DNA from: Sphingobacterium sp. HMA12
GTDB taxonomy: Bacteria > Bacteroidota > Bacteroidia > Sphingobacteriales > Sphingobacteriaceae
Reading direction: 5' to 3'
DNA: 64,000 bases
Assembly: GCF_002933815.1 (NCBI RefSeq)
Contig: NZ_BEYR01000001.1
Location: 434,001 to 498,000 of the forward strand
Of the stretch, positions 1-9,977 are shown piece after piece. The notes beneath the pieces were generated by a model, which did no database searches, was not told the DNA's origin, and saw only the letters and a program-made list of their open reading frames with translations. Numbering within the stretch: the first letter of the stretch is position 1; every line of letters begins with the position of its first letter. The translations under genes were made by a program, and so were the position numbers.

Positions 1-1
1 T

Positions 2-47
2 TTCACAGTAAGGAGGCCCCCTATAAGGACTACAGCCTTACTGTGAA
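2..47. terminator. Perfect 12-bp inverted repeat downstream of the DUF4249 gene
   Basis: The arm TTCACAGTAAGG at 2-13 is the exact reverse complement of CCTTACTGTGAA at 36-47, with a 22-nt loop. It lies just beyond the stop codon of the minus-strand DUF4249 gene, so a transcription terminator or mRNA 3'-end hairpin is the simplest reading. There is no clear U tract inside the window, and the window starts one base outside the arm, so a larger repeat cannot be excluded. Confidence 0.45.
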
Positions 48-57
48 TTAGACCGAA

Positions 58-843
58 TTAATCAACTTGAACACTTTTGGTAGAAAAGGTATGCGCACTA
101 AAATAGCCAAGTGCCACAGGGCTGATGTTTGTAGGCGGATTACTTGGTGTCACGCCAGAATTAGCGGATTGCTGCATCAGGCTATACCAGTAGTTGTATA
201 CTGTTTTATCAACACAGAGCATTTCCACACGGATACGATCCCCCGGAAACATGTCTACATCATCCGGTCGCAATGTTAGACTGATTTCATTACCATTGTT
301 AAAATCGTCATTTACGGCATAAATATCCTTCAATTGCTTATCATTTAGAAAAACAACAAATCTGTATTGATTGATTTGATCTGCCGGATCTTTGTAAAAT
401 ACTTTAATATTACGCTTCTCCTTATCACCGAATTTTGGATTTTCGACCGAGACGGAATCCAATGTAACGATTTGTGGCATTTGCGAAGTAGCCTGATATT
501 TTTCCTGATCGATACGTACCTCCATGGTATATGTTTCTCCGGGGATTCCTGCAAATTGCTGTGCTTTATATGTTCCGGATTCTGTTTCCACAAATGTATA
601 TTCCTGTTGTTTCTGATTCCTGACGATGACAGTTGCACCGGTCACTGCGGGATAGTTGTTGCCGCCGGAGAAGGCAGCATTGCGGCTCAGTTTTATTTCT
701 TGCTGTGATGCCGTGTTATTGATGGCCCCTTCAATAACCAATCGACCTACTTCGTCGTTGACATGGATATCAATGACTTTCTCACAAGACGATATTAGGA
801 ATGTAAGAAAAAATATACTGACGATAACAATGGTATGTTTCAT
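58..843 (-). CDS. DUF4249 domain lipoprotein, partner of the upstream TonB receptor
   Basis: This 261-residue protein begins with a lipoprotein signal (hydrophobic residues 4-18, lipobox ISSC near residue 20), so it should be an outer-membrane-anchored lipoprotein. The core that follows, starting VIDIHVNDEVGRLVIEGAI, is typical of DUF4249, a Bacteroidota family usually encoded directly after a TonB-dependent receptor. That is the arrangement here: the receptor gene lies 122 bp upstream on the same strand, so the two are probably co-transcribed. The family has no assigned biochemical function; a surface role helping the receptor capture its ligand is inferred from gene pairing only. Length is at the short end for the family but the reading frame appears intact. 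Confidence 0.85.
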   Translation of the reverse strand: MKHTIVIVSIFFLTFLISSCEKVIDIHVNDEVGRLVIEGAINNTASQQEIKLSRNAAFSGGNNYPAVTGATVIVRNQKQQEYTFVETESGTYKAQQFAGIPGETYTMEVRIDQEKYQATSQMPQIVTLDSVSVENPKFGDKEKRNIKVFYKDPADQINQYRFVVFLNDKQLKDIYAVNDDFNNGNEISLTLRPDDVDMFPGDRIRVEMLCVDKTVYNYWYSLMQQSANSGVTPSNPPTNISPVALGYFSAHTFSTKSVQVD

Positions 844-965
844 ATGTAATAAATATTTTATGAGCTTGCTATGCTCGGTTTGTGTTTAGGAGAATTACTC
901 TGTTTATTTTTATCAGTGTCTTTGTTTGCTGAATAAGGGTATTTCATACGTTGTAGCAATACGGA

Positions 966-3293
966 TTAAAATTTAAAATTCCAGGTAAAAGAGGGGATAG
1001 GGATGCCAAAAATGCTTGTTTGCACTGCTTCCGTCGCATTAGCGACTGTTTTACTATCTCTAAATGCGATTCTGTAAGGATCCTTATGTGCGTAAACATT
1101 GTAAATACCAAAGGTCCAGCTTGATTGATAATGTTTCCCCGGTTTTCCATCGAAGGTAGCCGCGATATCCAAACGATGTGAAGCGGGCATACGATATGCG
1201 TTGCGTTCCGAATAAGAGAAGGTGGTGCTGCCGCCAATAGTATATTTTCCTGTTGGATACGTAACGGCGCGACCGGTGCCATAGACAAAATTACTGGAGA
1301 AAGTCCACTGTTCATTGAGCTTATAGATCCCGACAAGGGAAACATCATGTGTACGGTCTTGCGTTGCTGGGAAATATTTTCCGGCGTTGATTTCATCAAA
1401 TTTACGTTCGGTTTTTGACCAGGTATAGCCTACCCAACCGTTGAATCGGCCATATTTTTTCTTCAAGAATAGTTCTACACCATAGGCTCGGCCTACACCA
1501 TACACAAGCTGGGATTCCACGTCTTGATTGACGAGCAATTGCGCCGCATCTTTGTAATCAATCTGGTTTTGTAGGTTTTTGTAATAGATCTCTGCGGAAA
1601 ACTCATAGACATTATCCTTGAAATTTCGGAAATAACCCGTGGAAATCTGATCGGCAATTTCAGGTTTGATATTCTTGCTGCTCATGACATAGAGATCCGT
1701 CGGACTGGAGCTTGTGGAGTTTGTCAGGAGATGAATATTTTGTGTATTCCTGTTATAGGAAGCCTTGATGGATTGTTGCTCATTCAGAAGATAACTTAAG
1801 CTAAAACGCGGTTCCAGATTGAGATAATGCTGTACGAGCTCCCCCGATTTATACCGTTGAGAAGCGATGATGTTGCCTGGGGCGTCATAACTGCTAAATG
1901 TACCCGGCCCAATCAGTAGCATCGAGCTCAAACGGAGACCATATGCCATATTTAACTTGCCATTTACCTTCCAGTCATCACTGGCATAGGCTGCCATTTC
2001 ATAACCAAAGCGATGTTCTACATGCTTATTGTTGAAACTGGAACTCGCTGTTGTCGTAATATCTCCTGGGGCAATATCATGTCGGGTTGCATGTAAACCA
2101 AATTTCAGGCTATGATCTGCGCTTGCATAATATTGAAAATCCTGTTTGAAATTGATGTCAGCAATCTTTGAGGTGGCTTTAAATCCATCGTTACGGTCTA
2201 GGCCTTCGATAACATAGTTAAAATTACTATAGACGAGTGAGGTATTTGAAAATAGCTTGTTGTTGAAGATATGGTTGAACCGAAGTGTTCCGGTCGCATT
2301 GCCCCAATTGGTCCCGAAAATATCCTGTAGTCCCAAGACATCTTTACCGAAATACCCGGAGAGATAAATCGCATTCTTGTCGTTAAATCTATAGTTGGCT
2401 TTGGCATTAATATCATAAAAGTATAGCGTGCTTTTATTGATTGTGGTATCTGAAGAAGCTTTCATAAAAAGATCCATGTAGGTGCGACGGGCAGATAACA
2501 TAAATGAGCCTTTACCTTTCACCAGCGGACCTTCAACTTTAATGCGGGAGGCAATTAACCCGATGCCGCCCTGAACCGTAGTTTTTTTGTTATTACCTTC
2601 ATTCATTTTGACATCGAGTACCGAAGATAGTCTGCCGCCATATTCAGCAGGCATGCCACCCTTATAGATGCTGACATCCTTGATGGCATCTGAATTAAAT
2701 GTAGAGAAAAAACCGAGTAGGTGAGTGGCATTATAGACAGTTGCTTCATCCAGTAAAATTAAATTTTGGTCGGCACCGCCCCCACGGACGTAAAAACCTG
2801 TATTTCCTTCTCCAGAAGTTTTAATTCCGGGCATTAATGTGATGCTTTTTAGAATATCGCGTTCCCCCAATACGACGGGAAGCTGATTGATCTGGTTCAT
2901 ATTTAGTTTTTCAACGCCCATTTGCGGGGAGGAAACATTCTTATTTGTACGTCTGTCGGATGAAATCACCACCTCGTCCAATAAGGTTTGCGACCGCAAG
3001 GTAAGATTGAGGGCCTGATCCCTATTTAATTCAATTGTGTCAATGCGGGTATTGTATCCGACATAAGAACTGGAAAGTATATATCTACCCTCTGGAGCGG
3101 CGATTGAATAGAAACCATAAGAGTTGCTTGAGCTTCCAGACTGTGGGAGCTCACGAAGTTTGACCGTAGCGCCGATCAGTGTTTCTCCAGTTGATGTATC
3201 TGTGATTGTACCTGATAATGTATAGCGCTTTTGTGCGAGGGCAGTGCTGCCTAGTGAAATGGAAAGTAAGAAAAAAGGTAATGATCTGAGCAT
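966..3293 (-). CDS. TonB-dependent outer-membrane receptor with CarboxypepD_reg domain
   Basis: This 775-residue protein starts with a signal peptide ending at ALA-Q around residue 20. A CarboxypepD_reg-like domain follows (about 22-105, TLSGTITDTSTGETLIGA), then a plug domain (about 115-230, with RGGGADQNLILLDEATVYNA), then a 22-strand-type beta barrel ending in the aromatic SFTWNFKF. It imports an unknown ligand across the outer membrane using TonB/ExbBD energy. The plug and the DUF4249 partner are typical of the FecA/CirA-like group often found with DUF4249 in Sphingobacteria. No SusD homologue, anti-sigma factor or substrate enzyme is adjacent, so the substrate cannot be read from context. 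Confidence 0.92.
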   Translation of the reverse strand: MLRSLPFFLLSISLGSTALAQKRYTLSGTITDTSTGETLIGATVKLRELPQSGSSSNSYGFYSIAAPEGRYILSSSYVGYNTRIDTIELNRDQALNLTLRSQTLLDEVVISSDRRTNKNVSSPQMGVEKLNMNQINQLPVVLGERDILKSITLMPGIKTSGEGNTGFYVRGGGADQNLILLDEATVYNATHLLGFFSTFNSDAIKDVSIYKGGMPAEYGGRLSSVLDVKMNEGNNKKTTVQGGIGLIASRIKVEGPLVKGKGSFMLSARRTYMDLFMKASSDTTINKSTLYFYDINAKANYRFNDKNAIYLSGYFGKDVLGLQDIFGTNWGNATGTLRFNHIFNNKLFSNTSLVYSNFNYVIEGLDRNDGFKATSKIADINFKQDFQYYASADHSLKFGLHATRHDIAPGDITTTASSSFNNKHVEHRFGYEMAAYASDDWKVNGKLNMAYGLRLSSMLLIGPGTFSSYDAPGNIIASQRYKSGELVQHYLNLEPRFSLSYLLNEQQSIKASYNRNTQNIHLLTNSTSSSPTDLYVMSSKNIKPEIADQISTGYFRNFKDNVYEFSAEIYYKNLQNQIDYKDAAQLLVNQDVESQLVYGVGRAYGVELFLKKKYGRFNGWVGYTWSKTERKFDEINAGKYFPATQDRTHDVSLVGIYKLNEQWTFSSNFVYGTGRAVTYPTGKYTIGGSTTFSYSERNAYRMPASHRLDIAATFDGKPGKHYQSSWTFGIYNVYAHKDPYRIAFRDSKTVANATEAVQTSIFGIPIPSFTWNFKF

Positions 3294-3300
3294 ATTGTGA

Positions 3301-3340
3301 ATTTTTTACGAAAATAGCGGTTCATAAACCGTAAAAAAAT
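3301..3340. promoter_or_regulatory. Nested inverted repeat upstream of the TonB receptor gene
   Basis: ATTTTTTAC (3301-3309) mirrors GTAAAAAAAT (3331-3340), and inside it CGGTT-cata-AACCG (3318-3331) forms a second short repeat. It sits immediately upstream of the receptor start on the minus strand, so it could be a 5'-leader hairpin or an operator. No regulator is encoded nearby. Function is unassigned. Confidence 0.25.
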
Positions 3341-3446
3341 TCTTTTATAGCAACATGGCCAGATATTATAGCAACCTATTGTTTTGACGTTTTTTAATGC
3401 ATTTTCTAAAAATTCTGTGTCTGATTCAACTTTGAAAAGTATAAAT

Positions 3447-4241
3447 CTAATGGATTTCTATTTGAGCAGAATACAGTACATATTCGGTTCCGTTGAGTCC
3501 TACATAGATGTATTTATTGAGATCCCCACGATAAGCAACTAACAAGGGGTATTGATGTACGCGTAAGGGATTATTGTAGTATTCTTCAATAGAGGCATAG
3601 CGTGCTTTGATCGTGATTTCGCCTGTTTCCTTATTTTTTATTCCCTGGAGTAGTGTTTGCTCATTGGAAAAATAAGTATACGGTATTTCAGTGAATTTAG
3701 GGTAATAAATTAATCGGATTCCTTCGTCGATAAGTGCCTTATTTTTTTCTTTAAAATCGGTGATGGACTGATCATCGGGGAACGCGAGTTGACCCGTTTG
3801 ATTATTTTTTATTTGTTGAAATAGGGTTGTATCGTCCACCTTATTTATCGTATGTGCTGTGGAATTTTTAAAAAGCTGAATGAGTGTTTCTCCAGTTTTA
3901 AAATCTGCTGCATCATACTTATAAACCCGTTCACCCTTTTTGTTGATGCGGTAACGCTCACCAAGGTGTTGAACCCAAGCATATTCAGCTGATCCATATT
4001 TTATAATCTCGGGTTTGGTGACATGGAAGATCTGGAAATTAAAATCTTCTTCAAATAGTTCTGCCCTTTCGTAAATAGGAGATAGTTTTATGTCAAGAAG
4101 ACTATCACAGTAACCATATAGACTATCGTTTACCAACACTGGGATTAATTCGGGGTAGGATAAGCCTTTGGTTACGGGACTCGTCTGCGCATAAGTAAAG
4201 GTACTTAGCAGTGAAAAAAGAAATATGAAAATGGGACGCAT
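3447..4241 (-). CDS. Secreted WG-repeat-like protein of unknown function
   Basis: The product has 264 residues and a clear Sec signal peptide (MRPIFIFLFSLLSTFTYAQT, cleavage after about residue 18). The segment from about 33 to 65, with YGYCDSLLDIKLSPIYERAE, matches the pattern of degenerate WG (KWG) repeats, in which a G-Y/W-x-D turn is followed by a P-x-Y-D/E motif. Only one or two such units are recognisable. The rest has no family I can name. It is probably exported to the periplasm or outer membrane. The gene stands alone, 153 bp upstream of the TonB receptor gene on the same strand, so co-transcription is possible but not shown. Confidence 0.6.
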   Translation of the reverse strand: MRPIFIFLFSLLSTFTYAQTSPVTKGLSYPELIPVLVNDSLYGYCDSLLDIKLSPIYERAELFEEDFNFQIFHVTKPEIIKYGSAEYAWVQHLGERYRINKKGERVYKYDAADFKTGETLIQLFKNSTAHTINKVDDTTLFQQIKNNQTGQLAFPDDQSITDFKEKNKALIDEGIRLIYYPKFTEIPYTYFSNEQTLLQGIKNKETGEITIKARYASIEEYYNNPLRVHQYPLLVAYRGDLNKYIYVGLNGTEYVLYSAQIEIH

Positions 4242-4692
4242 CTGGTTGTGTTTTTTCTAATATATCAAAAATACGGCAATATTGATCGATATAATATCCA
4301 TGAAATCAGGGGTTTTTAGTCAGTGCTGAAGCAGGGGAAAAGCACACTTGAAGCACACATACTGTATTGATCAAGTATTGACTAAGTATTACTTTAGTAT
4401 TTTATACACAGTACAATGAGCATGCTTTTATTGTTTTCAATACCTAATAAATGTATATTGCTGATGTCGTTAGTATATTCTGCTATATACCGGTAACAAT
4501 AAACAAAGGCTATGGAATGTTGTTCGTTGCCAATACGGAAATGGAAGGGCTAATAAAAACCTGATAGTAGGTTTCGAAAAAATATGGGGCATTATAGGGC
4601 AATATGCGAGGAAATTGCAATCGGATAAATAACTGAATCTGCAGCCGCTATCTGGTGGCCGACCCTTAGCTCGAATTCTAATCCTGTTAAAC
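4242..4692. other. Non-coding stretch between the WG-like gene and the tRNA terminator
   Basis: About 450 bases lie here without a convincing gene. One open frame runs through it on the minus strand, but it begins inside the tRNA and resembles nothing. Directly repeated short words (AAGCACAC, AAGTATT) occur around 4340-4400. Because it lies just 3' of a tRNA gene, decayed integrated DNA is possible, but I found no duplicated tRNA end and no integrase remnant. Confidence 0.4.
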
Positions 4693-4722
4693 AAAAAAAA
4701 GCTAATCTTGCGATTAGCTTTT
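4693..4722 (-). terminator. Rho-independent terminator of tRNA-Lys
   Basis: On the minus strand the tRNA 3' end is followed within a few bases by the stem GCTAATC, loop GCAA, stem GATTAGC and then a run of eight T. This is a classic intrinsic terminator. Confidence 0.85.
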
Positions 4723-4727
4723 CTAAG

Positions 4728-4800
4728 TGATCCCGCTGGGATTCGAACCCAGGACCCATACATTAAAAGTGTATTGCTCTACCAGCTGAGCTACGGAATC
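4728..4800 (-). tRNA. tRNA-Lys (anticodon UUU)
   Basis: The minus strand folds into a full cloverleaf of 73 nt. The acceptor stem is GATTCCG/CGGGATC with one G-U pair, the D arm is GCTC-AGCTGGTA-GAGC, the anticodon stem ATACA/TGTAT holds the loop CTTTTAA, and the T arm is CTGGG-TTCGAAT-CCCAG. Anticodon TTT reads lysine AAA/AAG codons. CCA is not encoded. The gene has its own terminator and no neighbouring tRNA genes. Confidence 0.97.
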
Positions 4801-4938
4801 GTACTTCTTTTTGAACTACCGTTCCTTGTTTGAAGTGATGCAAAGATAGGGTTAATCTTTATTCTACGCAACTATTTCTGCGATAAAAATGGCTTTAATG
4901 TGTTTAAACCTTCATTTTTAGTAGTTTATTTTTTATTG

Positions 4939-5217
4939 CTAGGACAGGAAATCGCGATCTTCATCGGATAATTTGGATTTTGGCTCTTCATTATTCTCTT
5001 CCGATTGGTCAAATATTGCTGTGCTTTCCTGTCGTTGTTTCTTTTTACCGCCCCTTAGTAAAAAAGCAAAAATAGTACCCATCACAAAAAAAGCCAGCAG
5101 AAGTTTCCATAATGCTATCTTGCCCTCCACAAAGAAATCAATATTGACAGTTTGTGAATTTTTGACGCAAACCAGCGTTACGATGACCGACAAAAGTATT
5201 AAGAGTATGTTGCGCAT
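4939..5217 (-). CDS. LapA-like (DUF1049) small membrane protein
   Basis: This 92-residue protein has two hydrophobic segments (about 1-18 and 38-58) joined by the signature SQTVNIDFFVEGKIALWKLLL, as in LapA/DUF1049 proteins. In enterobacteria LapA takes part in controlling lipopolysaccharide assembly. Here the charged cytoplasmic tail (residues 60-92, rich in K, Q and E) lacks a recognisable extra domain. The gene is between the tRNA and the copper ATPase gene on the same strand and is probably a separate unit. Family membership is well supported by topology and motif; a specific role in this organism is unknown. Confidence 0.75.
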   Translation of the reverse strand: MRNILLILLSVIVTLVCVKNSQTVNIDFFVEGKIALWKLLLAFFVMGTIFAFLLRGGKKKQRQESTAIFDQSEENNEEPKSKLSDEDRDFLS

Positions 5218-5300
5218 AATGATGATAAATATATGTCATTAGGAATAGCGAATATAGTTAATTATCTATTTTCGTTGCTATCAAACGCCTTTCTTTTTGT

Positions 5301-8129
5301 TTACTTCTTATCTACTTCTATTGTTGCACGGTTTAAGCGTAGTGAGTTTAAAATCACGGATACGGAACTAAAGCTCATTGCAGCAGCAGCTATCATTGGT
5401 GATAATAGGATGCCAAAGCTCGGATAAAGAAGCCCCGCAGCCAAGGGAATGCCCAAAATATTATAGATAAAGGCAAAGCCTAAATTCTCTTTAATATTTC
5501 GGAGTAGTTTCTTGCTCAATATTTTGGCTTTGGCGATTCCTATTAGGTCGCCCTGAAGCAAGGTCAGCGATGCACTTTCAATTGCTACATCTGTTCCTGT
5601 TCCCATGGCGATACCGATATCGGCTTGTGCAAGGGCAGGGGCATCGTTGATACCATCACCAGCCATCGCAACAACATGTCCTTGTTCCTGTAAACGATGT
5701 ATTTCCTGCAATTTATCTTTCGGTAATGCATTTGCTTTGAAATGCCTGATCCCGACTTGCTCCGCGACGGATTTTGCCGTATGTGCATTGTCACCTGTAA
5801 GCATAATGACATCGACATGATGCTGAAGCAGGTAGTGTATGGCCTGTTTGGAAGAGGCCTTGATCTGATCGGAGATACTAAAGTAGCCAAGTAAATCATT
5901 TCCTTTTGATAGATAGGAAACGGTTTTGCCATGAGATTGGGCTGATTCGACTGCCTTGCGTATCTCGTCCGGAATGGTCACCTGCATGGATTCCATCAAC
6001 AGCTGATTGCCGAGAGCAATCAACTGGCCATGTATATCTCCCTTGACACCTTGTCCAGAAATGTTTTCAAAGTTAGCAACTTGTTGCTCTATTTTAGCGC
6101 CTTCCATTTTGGCCTTTTCAATAATAGCCTGTCCGAGTGGATGGGTACTGTTGCTGTTGAGGGAGGCGGCCAAAGATAATATTTCGTTGATATTGCTGAT
6201 AGGGATGGGTTGAACGTCATCAACGGTGGGTTTGCCTTCCGTTATTGTTCCCGTTTTATCCGTTAATACAACATCGACCCTGTTCATTTTTTCCAAGGCA
6301 CTCGCATCTTTGATCAATATACCATTTTTGGCTCCCTTGCCGACACCGACCATAACGGACATCGGTGTTGCCAGACCAAGGGCACAAGGACAGGCAACAA
6401 TAAGAACAGCCAATGCATTGGCAAACCCATAAGCTAGTGACGGCGCAGGTCCCCAGATCCACCAGACAAAGAATGTCAACAAAGCGATCACAATTACGAT
6501 CGGAACAAATATTTCAGATACCTTATCCGTAAGACGTTGGATTGGCGCTTTACTTCGGCTAGCGTCATTGACCATCTGAATGATCTGGGCCAATAGGGTG
6601 TCCGATCCAATACGTTCCGCTTTCATCAGAAAACTCCGTTCCCCATTGATTGTACCAGCGCTGACCTTGTCACCTTCCTGTTTTTCGACAGGTAGGGGTT
6701 CACCCGTTAGCATAGATTCATCAATATTTGTGCTGCCGCTGGAAATCTGACCATCGACAGGAATCTTATCTCCGGGTTTTACTTTCAGGGTGTCACCGAT
6801 CTTAATTTGATCGACTCCAATTTTTACGTCAACCCCATTTTCGACTCGAGTGGCGTCAGAGGGATTGAGCTTAATGAGTTCTTTGATTGCTGAATTTGTT
6901 TTGGAATGGGCTTTAGCTTCCATCACCTGACCTAGGAGAACTAATGTTAGGATGACAGTAACGGACTCAAAATATAATGCAATATGGCCGTGGTGATTTT
7001 TTAGGTCGGCCGGAAAAACCTGGGGGAAAAACAGACCGACAAGGCTATATACAAACCCTGCACCCGCGCCAAGGGCGATCAGGCTGAACATATTTAAACG
7101 CCGGGTTGTGAAAGAAACCCACCCACGCTGAAAAAATGACCAACAGGTGTAGAAGGTAACAGGCAGGGAAAGAGCTAATTGTATCCAGCCCGACCAGTCT
7201 GGTGAAATGATTTTGCCGATGGGATTGCCGGGAAGCATTTCTCCCATAGAGAGAATAAATATTGGAACGGTAAATAAAATAGACAGCCACAATTTCATGC
7301 GGAGATCTTTATATGTTATGTCGTCATCATCGTCATTCCCGCCCGCAATCGGGACAAGATCCATACCGCAGATGGGGCAATTTCCGGGCTGATCCCGGAC
7401 AATTTCAGGATGCATCGGACAGGTATATTGTGTTGTTTTGTTTAATTCAGGAACTTTCTCCAGGTTCATCCCGCAAATAGGACAGTTTCCTGGTTGATCA
7501 TAAAGTTTGTCGCCTTCACAGTGCATCGGACAATAGTATTTTCCTGCCGAACCTACTTTTTGCCTTTTGGATATTGCAGTGGCAGCATGCTCGCTGTGCT
7601 CATGTTTATGCCCGTCATGATCGTGCCCATGTTTTACGGATTCATCTTGGTGATGATTGCGATCCTGTGCTATGGATGGATACTGCTGTTCATGTTCCAT
7701 CTTTTTGTTTGCAGCAGATGGAGCCAAATGACTTGATTGATTTCCATGACTGTGCTGTTCTTTGCTTTGTGCCCGTTCGACAGGTACGAGGTACATGCCG
7801 CAAACCGGACAACGTCCCGGTTGATCATATGTTTTCTCCCCTTCGCAGTGCATTGGACAATAATACCTGCCTGAAGGGGACAGCTTTGATGATTCAGTCT
7901 CGTGTAAGGAAGGTGTTGGCTGATCCGGCTCGGTGATTTGGTAGTTACCTAATTTGGAGAGGGTTTCCCGGAGTTGGTCGACCGGTATTTCTTTCTCAGA
8001 TTCTATCGTCAATAATGGCGGATTTAGTGAAACTTCAGCCTGAACATCGGGAAGCTGATTAATTGCATTTTCAATAGTGGTTCTACACCCATCACAGGAC
8101 ATTCCTGAAAGTTTATATTGGTATCGCAT
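5301..8129 (-). CDS. copA: Copper-translocating P1B-type ATPase with one HMA and three heavy-metal-binding modules
   Basis: This 942-residue inner-membrane pump should export Cu(I) (or Ag(I)) using ATP. In order: an HMA domain (1-65) with the metal pair in GMSCDGC (C12, C15); three short CPMH...CPxCGM modules at about 90-116, 199-224 and 236-260; a His-rich linker (about 124-182, with [15 protein letters not shown]); then the P-type core. The core carries the transport motif CPC at 580-582, the phosphorylation site DKTGT (Asp624), TGE in the actuator domain (LTGEPLP, about 475) and the GDGIND hinge near the C-terminus. The CPC motif places it in the copper/silver class. No copper chaperone or CueR-type regulator is adjacent. 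The three modules plus the His-rich linker make the N-terminus unusually long for a CopA. Confidence 0.95.
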   Translation of the reverse strand: MRYQYKLSGMSCDGCRTTIENAINQLPDVQAEVSLNPPLLTIESEKEIPVDQLRETLSKLGNYQITEPDQPTPSLHETESSKLSPSGRYYCPMHCEGEKTYDQPGRCPVCGMYLVPVERAQSKEQHSHGNQSSHLAPSAANKKMEHEQQYPSIAQDRNHHQDESVKHGHDHDGHKHEHSEHAATAISKRQKVGSAGKYYCPMHCEGDKLYDQPGNCPICGMNLEKVPELNKTTQYTCPMHPEIVRDQPGNCPICGMDLVPIAGGNDDDDDITYKDLRMKLWLSILFTVPIFILSMGEMLPGNPIGKIISPDWSGWIQLALSLPVTFYTCWSFFQRGWVSFTTRRLNMFSLIALGAGAGFVYSLVGLFFPQVFPADLKNHHGHIALYFESVTVILTLVLLGQVMEAKAHSKTNSAIKELIKLNPSDATRVENGVDVKIGVDQIKIGDTLKVKPGDKIPVDGQISSGSTNIDESMLTGEPLPVEKQEGDKVSAGTINGERSFLMKAERIGSDTLLAQIIQMVNDASRSKAPIQRLTDKVSEIFVPIVIVIALLTFFVWWIWGPAPSLAYGFANALAVLIVACPCALGLATPMSVMVGVGKGAKNGILIKDASALEKMNRVDVVLTDKTGTITEGKPTVDDVQPIPISNINEILSLAASLNSNSTHPLGQAIIEKAKMEGAKIEQQVANFENISGQGVKGDIHGQLIALGNQLLMESMQVTIPDEIRKAVESAQSHGKTVSYLSKGNDLLGYFSISDQIKASSKQAIHYLLQHHVDVIMLTGDNAHTAKSVAEQVGIRHFKANALPKDKLQEIHRLQEQGHVVAMAGDGINDAPALAQADIGIAMGTGTDVAIESASLTLLQGDLIGIAKAKILSKKLLRNIKENLGFAFIYNILGIPLAAGLLYPSFGILLSPMIAAAAMSFSSVSVILNSLRLNRATIEVDKK

Positions 8130-8413
8130 AGCATTATATTGTTCAATAAATTTAAGGGTTATCGTATGGCGAATGTTATACTTTTACACTGTTTTTTTGT
8201 AATATTTCAATCTGGCGTGTCCGTCGTGCTAATAAGGAAATCAGTGTATTGGGTAAATAATTGCCGCGATGTGCCACATAATATGAACAAATAGAAGGAG
8301 CGATTTGTTTCCCATGAATTATCCCTGTTGTAAGCACAATGTGGGATATATTTGACCAGTTAAATTGATGCCCTGAAGAGCGAATATGACGTACTTTTTA
8401 GTGAAGTAGTCTT

Positions 8414-8647
8414 TCAGGAAAGCAGCATGGCTTCGGGATGTTTAATTAAGCGCTGGATTGTTAATTGGTTGTCGAGCAACGCCTCATAAAAAGGAGTGGG
8501 AACCATTATTTTAAAAGTCTTACGTGCTGTTTTAACGAAAAAAAGCGCCCCATGAATGACCTGCTTATCATCAATGATTAAGGTATGTTGCGTCACAGGC
8601 TGACTACCTAGCTTTTCTTTTTCAACGAGCTGTATGAGTTGTTGCAT
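8414..8647 (-). CDS. Hypothetical 77-residue protein, divergent from fbp
   Basis: I do not recognise this family. The protein is mixed alpha/beta with no signal peptide or membrane segment; its central stretch HTLIIDDKQVIHGALFFV looks like a beta hairpin. An upstream in-frame ATG exists at 8677, but a Bacteroidota -7 element (TAATTTTG, minus strand, 8673-8666) would put the transcript start near 8659, so the ATG at 8647 (MQQLIQLVEKEKLG) is preferred. It is transcribed away from fbp and shares the intergenic region that contains the LacI-type palindrome at 8799-8816. Confidence 0.6.
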   Translation of the reverse strand: MQQLIQLVEKEKLGSQPVTQHTLIIDDKQVIHGALFFVKTARKTFKIMVPTPFYEALLDNQLTIQRLIKHPEAMLLS

Positions 8648-8798
8648 TGTATCAATATATTTTGCCAAAATTACCAAATACTTATCATTTTTTGTTTTTT
8701 TTTATTTCTCGAAATTTAGAAGATATCTACTTCTTCTAGCGCTTTGTTATCTTTTTGTAGTTGATAATCGTTTTAGCAAAAGAAAGTTTTCAAAGATT

Positions 8799-8816
8799 TG
8801 CGCAATCGATTGCGCA
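8799..8816. promoter_or_regulatory. Perfect 18-bp LacI-family-like operator upstream of fbp
   Basis: TGCGCAATCGATTGCGCA is an uninterrupted palindrome with the central CG and AATCGATT core typical of LacI/GalR operators. It lies 39 bp upstream of the fbp -33 element, between divergent genes. Three TGCTAAAA words flank it: 8771-8778 (inverted), 8824-8831 and, as TGCTAAAA, 8856-8863. No LacI-type regulator is encoded in the window. Confidence 0.55.
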
Positions 8817-8854
8817 TTTTGTCTGCTAAAATTTAGCGGCCACGGGGGCTGGTC

Positions 8855-8886
8855 TTGCTAAAATCTGTTTTACTTTTTTAGCTTTG
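8855..8886 (+). promoter_or_regulatory. Predicted promoter of fbp
   Basis: TTG at 8855-8857 and TAGCTTTG at 8879-8886 are separated by 21 bp, matching the Bacteroidota housekeeping consensus TTG-N(19-21)-TAnnTTTG. The predicted start is near 8893, about 20 nt before the fbp ATG. Confidence 0.65.
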
Positions 8887-8914
8887 TGCAACAAATATCC
8901 AATAAAACACTATT

Positions 8915-9922
8915 ATGAGTGGTATAACAACATTAGGTCAATTTATTATTGAAAAACAAGCCGATTTTCCTTACGCAAAAGGTGAGCTGTCCAGGCTTTT
9001 ACGTGATATCGGGATTGCGGCAAAGATTGTCAACAGAGAAGTTAATAAGGCAGGATTGGTCGACATTTTAGGAGATGCCGGGCAAACCAATATTCAGGGG
9101 GAAGGACAGAAGAAACTGGATGTATATGCTGATGAGCAATTTATTAAAGCGCTTCAAAGTGGTGGGGAATGTTGCGTTGTGGCTTCGGAGGAACATGAAA
9201 ATCCAGTGTACATGCAATCTGGAGTTTCTAAAAATGCGAAGTACATTGTTTGTATAGATCCATTGGATGGCTCGAGTAATATTGACGTCAATGTTTCCGT
9301 AGGTACGATTTTTTCCATTTATCGTCGGCTTTCCGATACTGGCGTGTCCTGCAATAGTAACGATATCCTGCAACACGGTACCAAGCAAGTAGCCGCAGGT
9401 TATGTCATTTATGGAAGCTCAACCATGTTGGTATATACCACAGGCAAAGGTGTGAATGGTTTTACCTTAGACCCTTCCATAGGGGAATTCTGCCTGTCTC
9501 ACCCCGATATGAAGATTCCAGAGGCGGGGCATATTTATTCGATCAATGAGGGAAATTACTCTAAATTTCCCAATGGTGTCAAGCAATATATCAAATACTG
9601 TCAAATGGAAGACGTGGCTACCCAGCGTCCTTATGCGTCGCGTTATATTGGATCTATGGTTGCTGACATTCATCGCAATCTATTGAAAGGGGGTATCTTT
9701 CTTTACCCGACGACTTCAGCACACCCGAATGGAAAATTACGATTGATGTACGAATGTAACCCAATAGCGTTTATTGTAGAACAAGCAGGAGGGAAGGCGA
9801 CGAATGGTTATCAACGTATTTTGGATATTGAACCCAAGACCCTGCACCAACGGACAGCTGCATTTTTGGGGAACACAGCAATGGTGGAACTCCTTGAAGA
9901 CTTCCTCCAAAAATACCAGTAA
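8915..9922 (+). CDS. fbp: Fructose-1,6-bisphosphatase, class I
   Basis: The 335-residue product hydrolyses fructose 1,6-bisphosphate to fructose 6-phosphate and phosphate in gluconeogenesis, in the cytoplasm. The class I signature is complete: the metal-binding [10 protein letters not shown] (about 117-126), the preceding acidic loop SEEHENP, the substrate stretch NEGNY and the C-terminal block [21 protein letters not shown]. Length matches the family. It is monocistronic, with a good promoter at 8855-8886 and a LacI-type palindrome further upstream that suggests sugar-dependent control. A hairpin at 9993-10020 may terminate it. Confidence 0.97.
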   Translation: MSGITTLGQFIIEKQADFPYAKGELSRLLRDIGIAAKIVNREVNKAGLVDILGDAGQTNIQGEGQKKLDVYADEQFIKALQSGGECCVVASEEHENPVYMQSGVSKNAKYIVCIDPLDGSSNIDVNVSVGTIFSIYRRLSDTGVSCNSNDILQHGTKQVAAGYVIYGSSTMLVYTTGKGVNGFTLDPSIGEFCLSHPDMKIPEAGHIYSINEGNYSKFPNGVKQYIKYCQMEDVATQRPYASRYIGSMVADIHRNLLKGGIFLYPTTSAHPNGKLRLMYECNPIAFIVEQAGGKATNGYQRILDIEPKTLHQRTAAFLGNTAMVELLEDFLQKYQ

Positions 9923-9977
9923 TTCATTCTGTAGTGATTTGATGACAGGGAAGATTCGTTTGCCAATAAGAATTATT

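Noticed and set aside
4470..4763. 97-codon frame on the minus strand
   Set aside because: It begins inside tRNA-Lys and runs through the terminator; translation matches nothing.
4300..4800. tRNA-Lys as a phage or island attachment site
   Set aside because: No second copy of the tRNA end and no integrase gene were found within the window.
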